Below, one piece after another: positions 15,792-24,352 of a DNA stretch of 64,000 bases. The notes under the pieces are model-generated. The model was given only the letters and a program-made list of their open reading frames with translations, was not told where the DNA came from and did not search any database. Source of the stretch: Microcystis panniformis FACHB-1757 (GTDB lineage: Bacteria > Cyanobacteriota > Cyanobacteriia > Cyanobacteriales > Microcystaceae); assembly GCF_001264245.1 (NCBI RefSeq), contig NZ_CP011339.1:3348001-3412000 (forward strand). Reading direction: 5' to 3'. The first letter of the stretch is position 1. Each line of letters starts with the position of its first letter. The translations under genes and the position numbers were made by a program.

Positions 15792-16784
15792 CTATTTGAA
15801 CATATTACTCACGGAATTGTCCTCATGAATGCGCCATATGGCCTCACCCAGAATCGGGGCAACCGGCAAGACTTTCAGTTGCGGGAAAAAATGTTCTTGC
15901 GGCACGGGAATCGTGTTAGTAACGATCACTTCCTCGACTATACCACTGGATAAACGCTCGATCGCAGGGCCAGAAAAAACCGGATGGGTGGCACAAGCAT
16001 AAACCTGTCGCGCCCCCTTGGCTTTCAGTAACTGCGCCCCTTGAGCGATCGTACCGGCCGTATCGATCATATCATCGACTAAAACCGCCGTTTTATCCTT
16101 AACATCGCCGATCAAGTTCATCACTTCCGCCACATTATGGGTTTGCCGGCGTTTATCAATAATTGCCAGGGGCGCATCATTGAGTTTTTTGGCAAAGGCC
16201 CGCGCCCTAGCCACCCCACCCACATCGGGAGAAACCACGACGATATCGGGTAATTTTTTACTGAGAAGATAGTCCACCACCACTGGGGAACCATAAACGT
16301 GATCGAAGGGAATATCGAAATAACCTTGAATTTGGGCCGAATGCAAATCCATGGCCAACACGCGACTTGCCCCCGCTTCCGTGATCAGATTAGCCACCAG
16401 TTTAGCGGCGATCGATTCCCGGCCAGCGGTTTTGCGATCGGCGCGAGCATAACCATAATAGGGAATTACGGCGGTAATTTGTCGGGCAGAAGCACGACGA
16501 CAGGCATCAATCATGATCAACAATTCCATCAAATGATCGTTGACGGGATTGCAACAGGGTTGAATTAAATAGACATCACAGCCGCGGATCGATTCCTGAA
16601 TCTGGATGTACAATTCACCATCGGCGAAACGTTTACGAATCATCGGCCCCACATCCATACCCAGATAACGGGCCACCTCTTGGGCGAGAGGTACATTAGC
16701 GGATCCCGAAAAGAGACGAAGACGATTGCTGTCCGACGCGGCGGGAAACATCGGATGTCGCATCAAAGTAGCAGAATAGCTCAC
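15792..16784 (-). CDS. prs: Ribose-phosphate pyrophosphokinase (PRPP synthase)
   Basis: This 330-residue enzyme makes PRPP from ribose 5-phosphate and ATP for purine, pyrimidine, His and Trp synthesis. Family motifs are present: RFADGELYIQIQESIRG, MDLHSAQIQGYFDIPFDH, VVVSPDVGGVARARAFAKKL and the PRPP-binding loop VLVDDMIDTAGTI. Length fits class I enzymes with a short cyanobacterial N-terminal extension. It is a single gene, convergent with lepB. Confidence 0.97.
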   Translation of the reverse strand: MSYSATLMRHPMFPAASDSNRLRLFSGSANVPLAQEVARYLGMDVGPMIRKRFADGELYIQIQESIRGCDVYLIQPCCNPVNDHLMELLIMIDACRRASARQITAVIPYYGYARADRKTAGRESIAAKLVANLITEAGASRVLAMDLHSAQIQGYFDIPFDHVYGSPVVVDYLLSKKLPDIVVVSPDVGGVARARAFAKKLNDAPLAIIDKRRQTHNVAEVMNLIGDVKDKTAVLVDDMIDTAGTIAQGAQLLKAKGARQVYACATHPVFSGPAIERLSSGIVEEVIVTNTIPVPQEHFFPQLKVLPVAPILGEAIWRIHEDNSVSNMFK

Positions 16785-16967
16785 AGCAGATTCTTTACCC
16801 TCAAACTCAAGGCACTTTTTTCTATCATCTCAGTTTTGTTGAAAATCTGAGTGGATTTCTTTGTTAGATCTCAATCATAACCAATTACCGATCATCTTCG
16901 AGCCATTGCTGCTAAAAGGGGCAGCAACGGCCATGGCAAAATTGCCGCCAGATTTTGTCAAAACCGA

Positions 16968-18761
16968 TTAACGTTTGGCTAACTTTTTCACCGGTAATTT
17001 ACGCAGACGGATCGATTTCGGGGTAATTTCTACCAACTCATCTGGTCCGATGTATTCGAGGGCGCGTTCGAGACTCATATCCACGGGGGATTGTAACTGA
17101 ACCAATTCATCCCCGGTGGCGGAACGATGGTTAGTTAACTGTTTAGTTTTGCAGATATTGATCTCCACGTCCTGGGGTCGGTTGCTTTCGCCGATAATCA
17201 TGTTTTTATACACTTTTGTCCCCGGAGTAATAAAGAATACCCCCCGGTCCTCGGCGTTTTTGAGGGCGTAGAAAGTGGCGACTCCTTCCTCAAAGGCAGT
17301 AATCACGCCATTGTAACGGGTGGCTAATTCCCCGGAGAAAGGACGATATTCGAGAAAACTATGGTTCATAATCCCCTCACCGCGACTCAGACGGATAAAT
17401 TCGCCCCGGAAACCGATTAAACCTCGGGCCGGAATCACGAATTCCAATTGAGTACGGCCATTGCTGCCCGTCTGCATATCCTGCATTTCCCCTTTCCGTT
17501 GGCCGAGACGTTCGATACTGGAACCCACCGCTTCTTCGGGTACATCTAAAACGAGGTATTCGTAGGGTTCGCAGGGTTGACCGTTAATTTCCCGATAGAT
17601 AACCTGCGGCTGGGATACTTGGAATTCGTAGCCTTCCCGACGCATGGTTTCGATGAGAATGCCTAAATGCAGTTCTCCCCGGCCCGAAACCAGGAATTTC
17701 TCGGCAGAATCACTTTCTTCCACCCGCAGAGCGACGTTAGTTTCTAATTCTCGCATTAGACGATCGCGAATTTGCCGCGAGGTGACAAAAGTGCCTTCCT
17801 GACCGGCAAAGGGAGAATCGTTCACCGAGAAGGTCATTTGTAGGGTCGGTTCATCAACTTTAATTAGGGGTAAAGCTTGCGGGTCATCGGCTAAAGTTAC
17901 GGTTTCCCCGATGTTAGCGTCGGCAAAACCAGCCACAGCAACGATATTACCGGCGCTGGCCTCGTTTAGTTCCACCCGTTTGAGGCCCTCAAAACCAAGA
18001 AGTTTTGTTATTTTACCCTTGACAACCGCGCCCGTATCCTTTACTAAAGCAGCCTGTTGACCAGCTTTAATTACGCCGTTATGGATGCGGCCGATAACGA
18101 TGCGTCCTAAGTATTCCGAGTAATCGAGGGTGGTTACTTGCAGCTGTAGGGGTTTGTTAACGTCCCCGGCCGGTGGTGGAACGTGGTGTAAAATCGCCTC
18201 AAACAGGGGCTGCATATCTTTGTCTTCGTCTTCGAGGCTTTCTTTGGCGAATCCTTGCATCCCGGAAGCGAACAGAGTAGTAAAATCACATTGGTCGTCA
18301 TCGGCACCCAGTTCCACAAACAGATCGAAAACTTTGTCCACGGCTAGGTTAGGATCGACGTTAGGGCGATCGATTTTATTGACCACGACAATCGGTCTTA
18401 ATCCCTTTTCTAGGGCTTTTTTCAGCACAAAACGGGTTTGGGGCATCGGCCCCTCGTTAGCATCGACAATCAGGATACAACCGTCCACCATACCTAAAAC
18501 CCGTTCCACTTCGCCACCAAAGTCGGCGTGACCGGGAGTATCGACGATGTTAATCAGGGTGTCTTGGTAACGAACAGCGGTGTTTTTGGCCAGAATGGTG
18601 ATACCGCGTTCTCTTTCGAGGTCATTGGAATCCATGACGCAGGTGGGTACATCTTCCCCTTCTCGAAAGATCCCCGACTGTTTGAGGAGTGCATCGACGA
18701 GGGTGGTTTTCCCGTGGTCAACGTGAGCAATGATAGCAACGTTACGGATAGGCAGAGACAT
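16968..18761 (-). CDS. typA: Ribosome-associated translational GTPase TypA/BipA
   Basis: This 597-residue GTPase has G1 AHVDHGKTTL, the switch I segment RERGITILAKN, G3 DTPGHADFGGEVER and G4 NKIDRP, followed by domain II, EF-G-like domains and the BipA-specific C-terminus (RLRKLPVKKLAKR). TypA binds the ribosome under stress and helps assembly. It starts at ATG 18761 and is full length. The gene is alone; the 183-bp gap to prs shows no clear signal. Confidence 0.97.
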   Translation of the reverse strand: MSLPIRNVAIIAHVDHGKTTLVDALLKQSGIFREGEDVPTCVMDSNDLERERGITILAKNTAVRYQDTLINIVDTPGHADFGGEVERVLGMVDGCILIVDANEGPMPQTRFVLKKALEKGLRPIVVVNKIDRPNVDPNLAVDKVFDLFVELGADDDQCDFTTLFASGMQGFAKESLEDEDKDMQPLFEAILHHVPPPAGDVNKPLQLQVTTLDYSEYLGRIVIGRIHNGVIKAGQQAALVKDTGAVVKGKITKLLGFEGLKRVELNEASAGNIVAVAGFADANIGETVTLADDPQALPLIKVDEPTLQMTFSVNDSPFAGQEGTFVTSRQIRDRLMRELETNVALRVEESDSAEKFLVSGRGELHLGILIETMRREGYEFQVSQPQVIYREINGQPCEPYEYLVLDVPEEAVGSSIERLGQRKGEMQDMQTGSNGRTQLEFVIPARGLIGFRGEFIRLSRGEGIMNHSFLEYRPFSGELATRYNGVITAFEEGVATFYALKNAEDRGVFFITPGTKVYKNMIIGESNRPQDVEINICKTKQLTNHRSATGDELVQLQSPVDMSLERALEYIGPDELVEITPKSIRLRKLPVKKLAKR

Positions 18762-18913
18762 AAAATATTGAAGTAGTCTTAGGTTTATTTTTACAAGTAA
18801 ACATTTCTTAATAATTCTAGCTTAGACTGACCAGCACCGTTAGCAAATCTTTATTTTTCCTTGCTTTCCCATCAGCAAGCTCTACTGATTACTGTTGACA
18901 GACTCCCCAAACC

Positions 18914-19618
18914 CTAGGCAAGCAACCCACCCTCACAGGAGTCGAGACGATAGAAAAGACGACTGGAGGCAGGGGGTAGGGGTAAATTGAAGCTAGAGTG
19001 AAAATCCTCTTGAACTTTGTAGGTTAAGCGGGGGGAAACTTGGCGAACAATTTGCGTCAATAGTTTATCACCGGTTTTTTGGAGAATGGGACGGGGAATT
19101 TTATAAATAAACTTGGGAAACTTAACCATAACATCCATACGCAGTTCCCAGGTGACTTGGGTGATAACCGCCGGAATATCCCGTCCTCGTTGCCGAAAAA
19201 TTGCCTCAATTTCCTGACTAGGAGAAGATAGCGGCATTTCCTCTAGTTTCATAATTGCCTGATAATCCACTAGATAGCCCAAAAACGGTTGATCGGGAAT
19301 GGGAACACTACGAGTATGATAGACTCCATTGACGGGCAGCTCTAGAACCACAGCGATTTTCGGCTCCAGTTCATAGCCAAAAGCACCATATTTACCGATG
19401 GTGATAATATAACCATTGTCACCGAAGGGCAGAGTTTTCATCGGTTCGGCACAACGACAAAACCAACCTTCGTGAGCGCGGAGATAATCGGCAACCTTGT
19501 CCTGATTGCTATACATATCCATAGATCCGGCAAAATGGGTTTGAAAACCGAGAAATTGATTGTCTTCTTTGACTTCTACAGATTCGCGAGCTAGGGAGTT
19601 AATGGGGGGACGCTGCAT
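18914..19618 (-). CDS. DUF1997 family protein
   Basis: This 234-residue protein matches the cyanobacterial and plastid DUF1997 family in general pattern: FAGSMDMYSNQDKVADYL, a Tyr/Gly-rich middle and a C-terminal VTWELRMDVMVKFPKFIYK with the VQEDFHSSF end. No membrane segment or catalytic motif is visible. It lies divergent from the following NAD(P)-binding gene. The role is unknown; a lipid- or pigment-binding START-like fold is only a guess. Confidence 0.7.
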   Translation of the reverse strand: MQRPPINSLARESVEVKEDNQFLGFQTHFAGSMDMYSNQDKVADYLRAHEGWFCRCAEPMKTLPFGDNGYIITIGKYGAFGYELEPKIAVVLELPVNGVYHTRSVPIPDQPFLGYLVDYQAIMKLEEMPLSSPSQEIEAIFRQRGRDIPAVITQVTWELRMDVMVKFPKFIYKIPRPILQKTGDKLLTQIVRQVSPRLTYKVQEDFHSSFNLPLPPASSRLFYRLDSCEGGLLA

Positions 19619-19742
19619 GACTTATAAACTGGGCAAATGATAGTACTAGAAACAGTTGGGGATTAACTGCCAAAGGATCAGGGAAATTTGTAGAATTGAG
19701 ATTAGTGTAACGTATTGTTAAAAACTATTAGGTCAAGAAGCG

Positions 19743-20402
19743 ATGAAAGCATTTGTAGCAGGAGCCACGGGGGAAACGGGACGGCGAATCGTTGCCCAAT
19801 TAGTCGAACGTCAGATTCCCGTGCGCGCTTTGGTGAGAAACCGCGAGAAAGCGGCGGAAATTTTGCCCGCAGGGGTGGAAATCGTCGTCGGAGATGTGCA
19901 ACAGGCCGATAAGTTAGAGGCACTCATCGCTGATTGTAGCGTTTTGTTATGCGCCACGGGAGCCAGACCGAGTTTTAATCCCACGGAACCTTTGTTAGTG
20001 GACTACTTGGGAACTAAAAATCTCATCGATGCCGCTAAAAAGAAAGGAATTGAGCATTTTGTTTTGGTTACTTCCCTCTGTGTATCGAACTTTTTCCATC
20101 CCCTTAATCTCTTTTGGTTAATTTTATTCTGGAAAAAACAAGCGGAAGACTATTTAATCAATAGTGGACTAACCTACACGATTGTGCGCCCCGGAGGCCT
20201 TAAAAACGAGGACAATCTTAATGCCATTAAAATGTCATCTGCCGATACCCTTTCTGAGGGCAATATTCCCCGCACAAAAGTGGCCTCGGTTTGTGTAGAA
20301 TCCCTATTTTATCCCGCCGCTAACAATAAAATTCTTGAAATTGTTGCTCCCTCAGATGCTCCCAATCTCGATTGGACACAATTGTTTCAAAGTGTCAGCT
20401 AA
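19743..20402 (+). CDS. NAD(P)-binding (atypical SDR, NmrA/Ycf39-like) protein
   Basis: This 219-residue protein begins with a Rossmann motif, FVAGATGETGRRIVAQL, then VRALVRNREKA and VEIVVGDVQ, as in atypical short-chain dehydrogenases of the NmrA/Ycf39/Tic62 type. FVLVTSLCVSN and YTIVRPGGL follow; the usual YxxxK is replaced by KKQAEDYL, so it may bind the cofactor without classical catalysis. In cyanobacteria such proteins act in photosystem assembly or quinone or chlorophyll metabolism; no specific role can be assigned here. Confidence 0.82.
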   Translation: MKAFVAGATGETGRRIVAQLVERQIPVRALVRNREKAAEILPAGVEIVVGDVQQADKLEALIADCSVLLCATGARPSFNPTEPLLVDYLGTKNLIDAAKKKGIEHFVLVTSLCVSNFFHPLNLFWLILFWKKQAEDYLINSGLTYTIVRPGGLKNEDNLNAIKMSSADTLSEGNIPRTKVASVCVESLFYPAANNKILEIVAPSDAPNLDWTQLFQSVS

Positions 20403-20430
20403 ACAGTAATCAGTAATCAGTAATCAGTAA
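20403..20430. repeat. Heptanucleotide tandem repeat (CAGTAAT)
   Basis: Four head-to-tail copies of CAGTAAT directly follow the stop of the NAD(P)-binding gene. The unit is a variant of the 7-bp repeats found at seven other places in the window. Confidence 0.85.
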
Positions 20431-20434
20431 GTAG

Positions 20435-20546
20435 GTGGGTGGAATTAAATATAAGATGAACGTAGGTTGGGTTGAAGTATGAAACCCAACCCCCGCATGG
20501 GTTACGCTACCGCTAACCCATCCTACAAATAATTGTGCCTCCCTAA
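20435..20546. repeat. Dispersed palindromic repeat R1, copy 1
   Basis: This 112-bp unit is repeated at 34462-34573 with few changes, and its first half at 59904-59968. It contains two hairpins, GTTGGGTT/AACCCAAC and ATGGGTTA/TAACCCAT. The IS5-like element at 20550 is inserted right at its end. Confidence 0.85.
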
Positions 20547-20588
20547 TTAGGGTTTGCTGAAAAAGTAAAAAACAAAAACTCTCAAAAA

Positions 20589-21419
20589 TCAGCCCGAATT
20601 TAAGATAAGTTTTTCTGTTGAGAAATCAGCTTTTTTATCATCTTTTCTAATCAAAGAGGGATGAATAAAGCTAAATTTAGATGTATAAAGAAATAGGGAC
20701 AAAAAAAGACAGTTAACCTGTCTAAGCAGGTTAGAAAGATTGATGACTAAAAAAGTAATGGCAATGGAAGTTTCTGAAGTTTTATCAAGTTTTGTCATGA
20801 TACAATCAAGACTATATCTTCTTTTTGCTTGACCAAATTTACCTTCAATTGCATTCCGAATTCCTTCATCCTCAAGAGCTTGTTTTTTAGTTTCTTTACT
20901 AATATTTTTAGGTGGTCTTCCTAGAGGAACTCCACTGATTCTAATTCCTCTTTCTTTACACCAAGCTAGATTTTTTCTAGTTCGATAAATTTTATCAACA
21001 TGAACTGATTCTGGATAATATCCTGTGAATTCTTTATACTCTTCTACTTGCGCTTGTAAGTCCCCAGATTCATTAAAATTATCCCAACTTAAATGGTCTA
21101 AAAATACATAACTCTCAAAACAGCTTACTGAGATTTTTGCTCCAAATTCAACTGGTTTTCCTGCTTTTCCTCTAACGATAGGGCGGATGTGTGGTTGGGT
21201 TATACTCACAATTCTATCATCAATTCTCGATGATTTATTTTCCCACATCCACAATTGTTGACGATAAACTTCTGTCACCACTAACAACATTTTGTAGTTT
21301 CTTTTGCTGAGACTACTTAACTCTGATCCCCCTCGATTAATTTCTCTATTTGAGATAGATTTCTTTTGATATATTGCAGTTGCTTCTTGATAGCTTCTCG
21401 TCTTTCTTTTTGAGAACAA
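20589..21419 (-). CDS. IS5-like transposase, C-terminal frame
   Basis: This frame continues the transposase from the overlap: LSSLSKRNYKMLLVVTEVYR, RPIVRGKAGKPVEFGAKISV, VHVDKIYRTRKNLAWCKERG and the ending EGKFGQAKRRYSLDCIMTKL. These match the DDE domain and last Glu of IS5/IS1182-like transposases. Its own ATG upstream of the overlap is probably not used. It is either made by ribosomal frameshifting on the G run or is one half of a mutated gene. Confidence 0.82.
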   Translation of the reverse strand: MFSKRKTRSYQEATAIYQKKSISNREINRGGSELSSLSKRNYKMLLVVTEVYRQQLWMWENKSSRIDDRIVSITQPHIRPIVRGKAGKPVEFGAKISVSCFESYVFLDHLSWDNFNESGDLQAQVEEYKEFTGYYPESVHVDKIYRTRKNLAWCKERGIRISGVPLGRPPKNISKETKKQALEDEGIRNAIEGKFGQAKRRYSLDCIMTKLDKTSETSIAITFLVINLSNLLRQVNCLFLSLFLYTSKFSFIHPSLIRKDDKKADFSTEKLILNSG

Positions 21420-22093
21420 CGACGTTTTTTGGCTACTTTTAAATAATCTTTTCTCGCTCTTTTTCTATAAGTTCTTGGCTTTTTCTTCAGCTTGATTCTC
21501 AAACTTTGATAGAGACAATCTAGAATGTTTTCTGTTTTCTTTCTTGCTTGATTTAATATCCCTAAATCCTGGGGATAACTTAGATCAGCAGGTGCGCAAC
21601 TTGCATCTAATATTAATTTTCCTTTATTTTTTATTTGACTCTCTTTTTCTTCTTCTTTTCTTTCACTTTTTTCTTCAATTTCCTTCTTTTTTCTCTCTCT
21701 CATCACCATTCTTTTATTAATTTTATTGATTAAATTCTTACTGATTCTTTTACGAAAATTAACGAACATTGTCGCATCAAATAGAGCTTCATTACTATAG
21801 GCTGACATCCCTAGAAAATACTGTAAATAGGGGTTTTCCTTGATTTGCTCTATGGTTTCCCTGTCGCTTGTTTTTAATTTTTCCTTAATAATTAATGCTC
21901 CTAATGCCATCCTAAATGGTTTGGCTGGCGCACCCATTTCTTCGTCAAAATTTTGGGCATATTCTTCTTCAAATTCTTCCCAGGGAATTAACTCTGCCAT
22001 TATTATCCAGCGATTATCTGCTGATAATTTTCCCTCAAAAGGCAACTCAAAGTTTTCTGGGGCAATTGAAGACTCGTTCGTTTTTCGGTACAT
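21317..22093 (-). CDS. IS5-like transposase, N-terminal frame
   Basis: This 258-residue frame begins MYRKTNESSIAPENFELPFE and carries the DUF772-type transposase N-terminus (AELIPWEEFEEEYAQ, the LIIKEKL segment and FLGMSAYSNEALFDAT), then a highly charged Lys/Glu-rich linker. It stops at GEGDQS-like end EGDQS, where the next frame takes over 103 bp earlier. The DDE aspartate would be in LILDASCAPADL. A run of five C on the plus strand (21328-21332) marks the frame change. Confidence 0.85.
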   Translation of the reverse strand: MYRKTNESSIAPENFELPFEGKLSADNRWIIMAELIPWEEFEEEYAQNFDEEMGAPAKPFRMALGALIIKEKLKTSDRETIEQIKENPYLQYFLGMSAYSNEALFDATMFVNFRKRISKNLINKINKRMVMRERKKKEIEEKSERKEEEKESQIKNKGKLILDASCAPADLSYPQDLGILNQARKKTENILDCLYQSLRIKLKKKPRTYRKRARKDYLKVAKKRRCSQKERREAIKKQLQYIKRNLSQIEKLIEGDQS

Positions 22094-22434
22094 ATGTTCT
22101 TGTCGGATAAGTGCAAGGGTATTTTAGCAATTTTAGCCGTTTTCTGTCCCTTTTTCTTGACTTTTTGGGAATTTAATATGGCTGTAATCCTTATATCATA
22201 AGTATTTCACAGTTATTCAGCAAACCCTAATTAATTAACTTAGGCTCTCCTAGACTGCTTATAGCAAATTAGTAGTTTAAATGAGCCTAAAGCCTTAAAT
22301 AGCCTGGAATCCAACAAAGCAAAAAGCTTTTTTTATTAAAATTGCTTTTTTAAATTCTGGTGAGCCTTACTTGGCAAAGCTTGCGTCGATTATTTTTTGC
22401 TAATATATCATAACTACTCTAGAAGAGTTTTAAC
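22094..22434. other. Intergenic stretch after the IS5-like element
   Basis: The first 134 bp are the promoter-side end of the IS. From 22234 to 22434 I see A/T-rich DNA without a gene or recognisable RNA. Confidence 0.5.
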
Positions 22435-22860
22435 TTAAAACTTACATCTGATAACTGATAACTGATAACTGATAACTGATAACTGATAACTGATAACTGA
22501 TTTAGTCTGATTTTGATCGGGAGAGAAAATTTCAATCAACCATTCAGGAGCGATCGCAAAATTATTTAATACTTTTCCCTCGGCATCGCGGGGAATATTT
22601 TCCCAGAGAAAAACTGAAACATCAGGAACTAGAGAACGACTGCCAAAACTACAACGCAATTCAGGATAGGCACGGGCAATTCGTTGGGGTTTTAGACTAG
22701 CGTTAATAGCCGGAACTAAATCACCTTGAATAGTGCTATGTTTACCTTGGGGCATCGGTTTAGGAATAATTTGACCGTCAATAAATTCCTTGGGGGGTTT
22801 AGTTTCTGGTAATTGTAGAAATTCCCTTAGGGTCAGGGAATTATTAACAGTGACAACCAT
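22435..22860 (-). pseudogene. Uma2-family protein, C-terminus replaced by heptad repeats
   Basis: Residues 1-119 are a normal Uma2 (DUF820) start: MVVTVNNSLTLREFLQLPE, KEFIDGQIIPKPMPQG, LVPDVSVFLWENIPRD and PEWLIEIFSPDQNQTK. In intact members about 60 further residues with the catalytic region follow. Here they are replaced by SVISYQLSVISYQL from a 7-bp tandem repeat and a stop. Uma2 proteins are predicted PD-(D/E)xK nucleases common in cyanobacteria; this copy is probably inactive. Confidence 0.82.
22445..22501. repeat. Heptanucleotide tandem repeat (TGATAAC)
   Basis: About eight copies of TGATAAC in a row, continuing the reading frame of the truncated Uma2 gene on the minus strand. The 21-bp period gives the peptide repeat QLSVISY. 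Confidence 0.9.
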
Positions 22861-22872
22861 AAAATTTTTTTA

Positions 22873-23088
22873 TTGATCGTTATGATCGTTAATTTTATCG
22901 CAATTTATCCAAGCAGAGAAGATCAAAAACAGTTATATAAAAATGTCCGTCACATCGCTGGGACAGGGTTGGGTTTGGTGGTGGTGCAGAAATGCGTGGA
23001 ACTACACGGTAGCTCGATCGAAATTGCTAGTATCTCCTGTAATGGAATCACTGTCACGATTCTATTACCGAAAGTGACCGGAAAATAA
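22873..23088 (+). pseudogene. C-terminal fragment of a histidine kinase
   Basis: The frame contains GTGLGLVVVQKCVELHG, the G2 box of a HATPase domain, followed by the final strand residues ITVTILLPK. It aligns with the end of the kinase at 24353-25717 (GTGLGLAVVKKCVELHRG), with the stretch EDQKQLYKNVRHIAG corresponding to EDRGKIYEPFYRGQNVENIIG minus about five codons. The dimerisation and phosphoacceptor parts are missing. It is a decayed remnant. Confidence 0.72.
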
Positions 23089-23141
23089 ATAAATCGGAGC
23101 GAGAATGATTCTCAATGGGGGGAAAACTTCCGGGGAAGAAA

Positions 23142-23444
23142 TTAGGAAACACCACCCAGACGGGCATATTCTAAAATTGACTGGCTAAGAGCATCGCGAT
23201 CATCGCGGGTGAGGTAATAATTCCGGCCGCCGATATCATTGAGAAATCGCAGTAGAGCAAGACAAGCGGACTCTAGATCAGCCCGGTGTCGGGCAGCCGC
23301 TAAAGCTTGTTCAGAGGTGGCATAAACTAGGCAATCGCTAATTCCTTCGCTGCCATCCACTCGCCAACATTGAAAAGAATAACCCTGCATTTCTAGGATC
23401 AATTCAATCTGCCAACCGTGATAGTCAAATCGCGTGTAAATCAT
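23142..23444 (-). CDS. Conserved hypothetical protein, 100 residues
   Basis: I do not recognise a named family. The protein starts MIYTRFDYHGWQIELILEMQ, has no membrane segment or signal peptide, and is rich in Ala/Leu in its second half (LAAARHRADLESACLALLRF). It has the look of a small cyanobacterial protein beginning with a two-strand domain. It lies between a kinase fragment and the response regulator and may be read alone from a promoter near 23500. Confidence 0.6.
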   Translation of the reverse strand: MIYTRFDYHGWQIELILEMQGYSFQCWRVDGSEGISDCLVYATSEQALAAARHRADLESACLALLRFLNDIGGRNYYLTRDDRDALSQSILEYARLGGVS

Positions 23445-23614
23445 GTCAAGCAGCCCCGTTTAGGAGAGGAGAGTCACAGGTTTGACCGCTCTGATTGTCT
23501 AGAAGCCCTGCACCTGTCTAACTCTCTAATTTAACGGGTGATTATGGAAACCCTCTGCAAACTTCGTGCAGATTTCGTGCAGAAATGATTTTGTCCACTG
23601 TCCCAAGGCAGATA

Positions 23615-24307
23615 TTACTTTAAACGATAACCAAGACCGTGAACGGTTTCAATAAAGTCTTCCGGCGCGCCGAGGGATTTTAGCTTGTGACGAAGACCGC
23701 GAATATGGGAAGTAACGGTTTCCTCGGCTGGAGAATCGTCCAAAGACCAAACTCGCTCAATAATACCCGATCGACTTAAGACCCGGCGCCCATGGGTAAC
23801 AAGTAATTCTAAGAGAGCGAATTCCTTGGGGGTGAGGGAAAGAAGTTGACCGTTATAACTGGCCTCGTGGGTACTGGGATTTAACTGCAAACCCCCCCAA
23901 GATAATAAAACACTGCTGGTACTGCTGCCACGTCGGATCAAGGCCCGAATCCGCGCCATTAATTCGCCCAAATCGAAGGGTTTAGTGACATAATCATCGG
24001 CCCCTGCGTCTAATCCGTCGATTTTATCGATTACCGTATCCCTTGCGGTTAATAATAGGACGGGAACGGTGGCATTAGCAGAGACGGGATGATGGGATTC
24101 CGCTCGTCGCAGACGTTGACAGAGTAAAGTTCCGCTTAATTTTGGCAGGGTGACATCGAGAACTAAAAGATCATATTTGCCTAATTCTAGCCAATTCCAG
24201 CCTTCTTCTCCGTCTCTAGCCACATCGACAACGTATTGTCGCTCGCTCAAGGCCTCTCGCAAAATCTCGGCTAGTTGCATATCATCTTCTACTACTAAAA
24301 TTCGCAT
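23615..24307 (-). CDS. OmpR-family response regulator
   Basis: This 230-residue protein has a receiver domain with the acidic pocket VVEDD (7-9), phosphoacceptor Asp51 in LLVLDVTLP, and Lys in DYVTKPFDLGEL, then an OmpR-type winged helix from about 135 (SLTPKEFALLELLVTHGRRV and VTSHIRGLRHKLKS). It is most like RppA/Rre-type regulators. It is divergent from a histidine kinase gene 45 bp away, which is almost certainly its partner. Target genes are unknown. Confidence 0.92.
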   Translation of the reverse strand: MRILVVEDDMQLAEILREALSERQYVVDVARDGEEGWNWLELGKYDLLVLDVTLPKLSGTLLCQRLRRAESHHPVSANATVPVLLLTARDTVIDKIDGLDAGADDYVTKPFDLGELMARIRALIRRGSSTSSVLLSWGGLQLNPSTHEASYNGQLLSLTPKEFALLELLVTHGRRVLSRSGIIERVWSLDDSPAEETVTSHIRGLRHKLKSLGAPEDFIETVHGLGYRLK

Positions 24308-24352
24308 GGTCTAGAGATGGAGTAAGCTGGAAATAGCGTCGGTTAACTCCTG

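Larger units (their letters stand above)
20550..22227 (-). mobile_element. IS5-like insertion sequence with split transposase
   Basis: Both ends carry GGGTTTGCTGAA (20550-20561) and its complement TTCAGCAAACCC (22216-22227). TAATTA flanks both sides (20544-20549 and 22228-22233). The 1678-bp element holds two overlapping minus-strand frames that together form one DDE transposase. Similar end sequences occur in remnants at 25741, 29251, 43764, 62717 and 63364, so relatives are spread through the region. Confidence 0.88.

Noticed and set aside
18130..18776. Long plus-strand frames opposite typA
   Set aside because: typA is well supported on the minus strand; the antisense frames lack motifs and ribosome sites.
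22445..22501. Heptad arrays considered as CRISPR repeats
   Set aside because: Units are 7 bp, head to tail, without spacers; no cas genes in the window.
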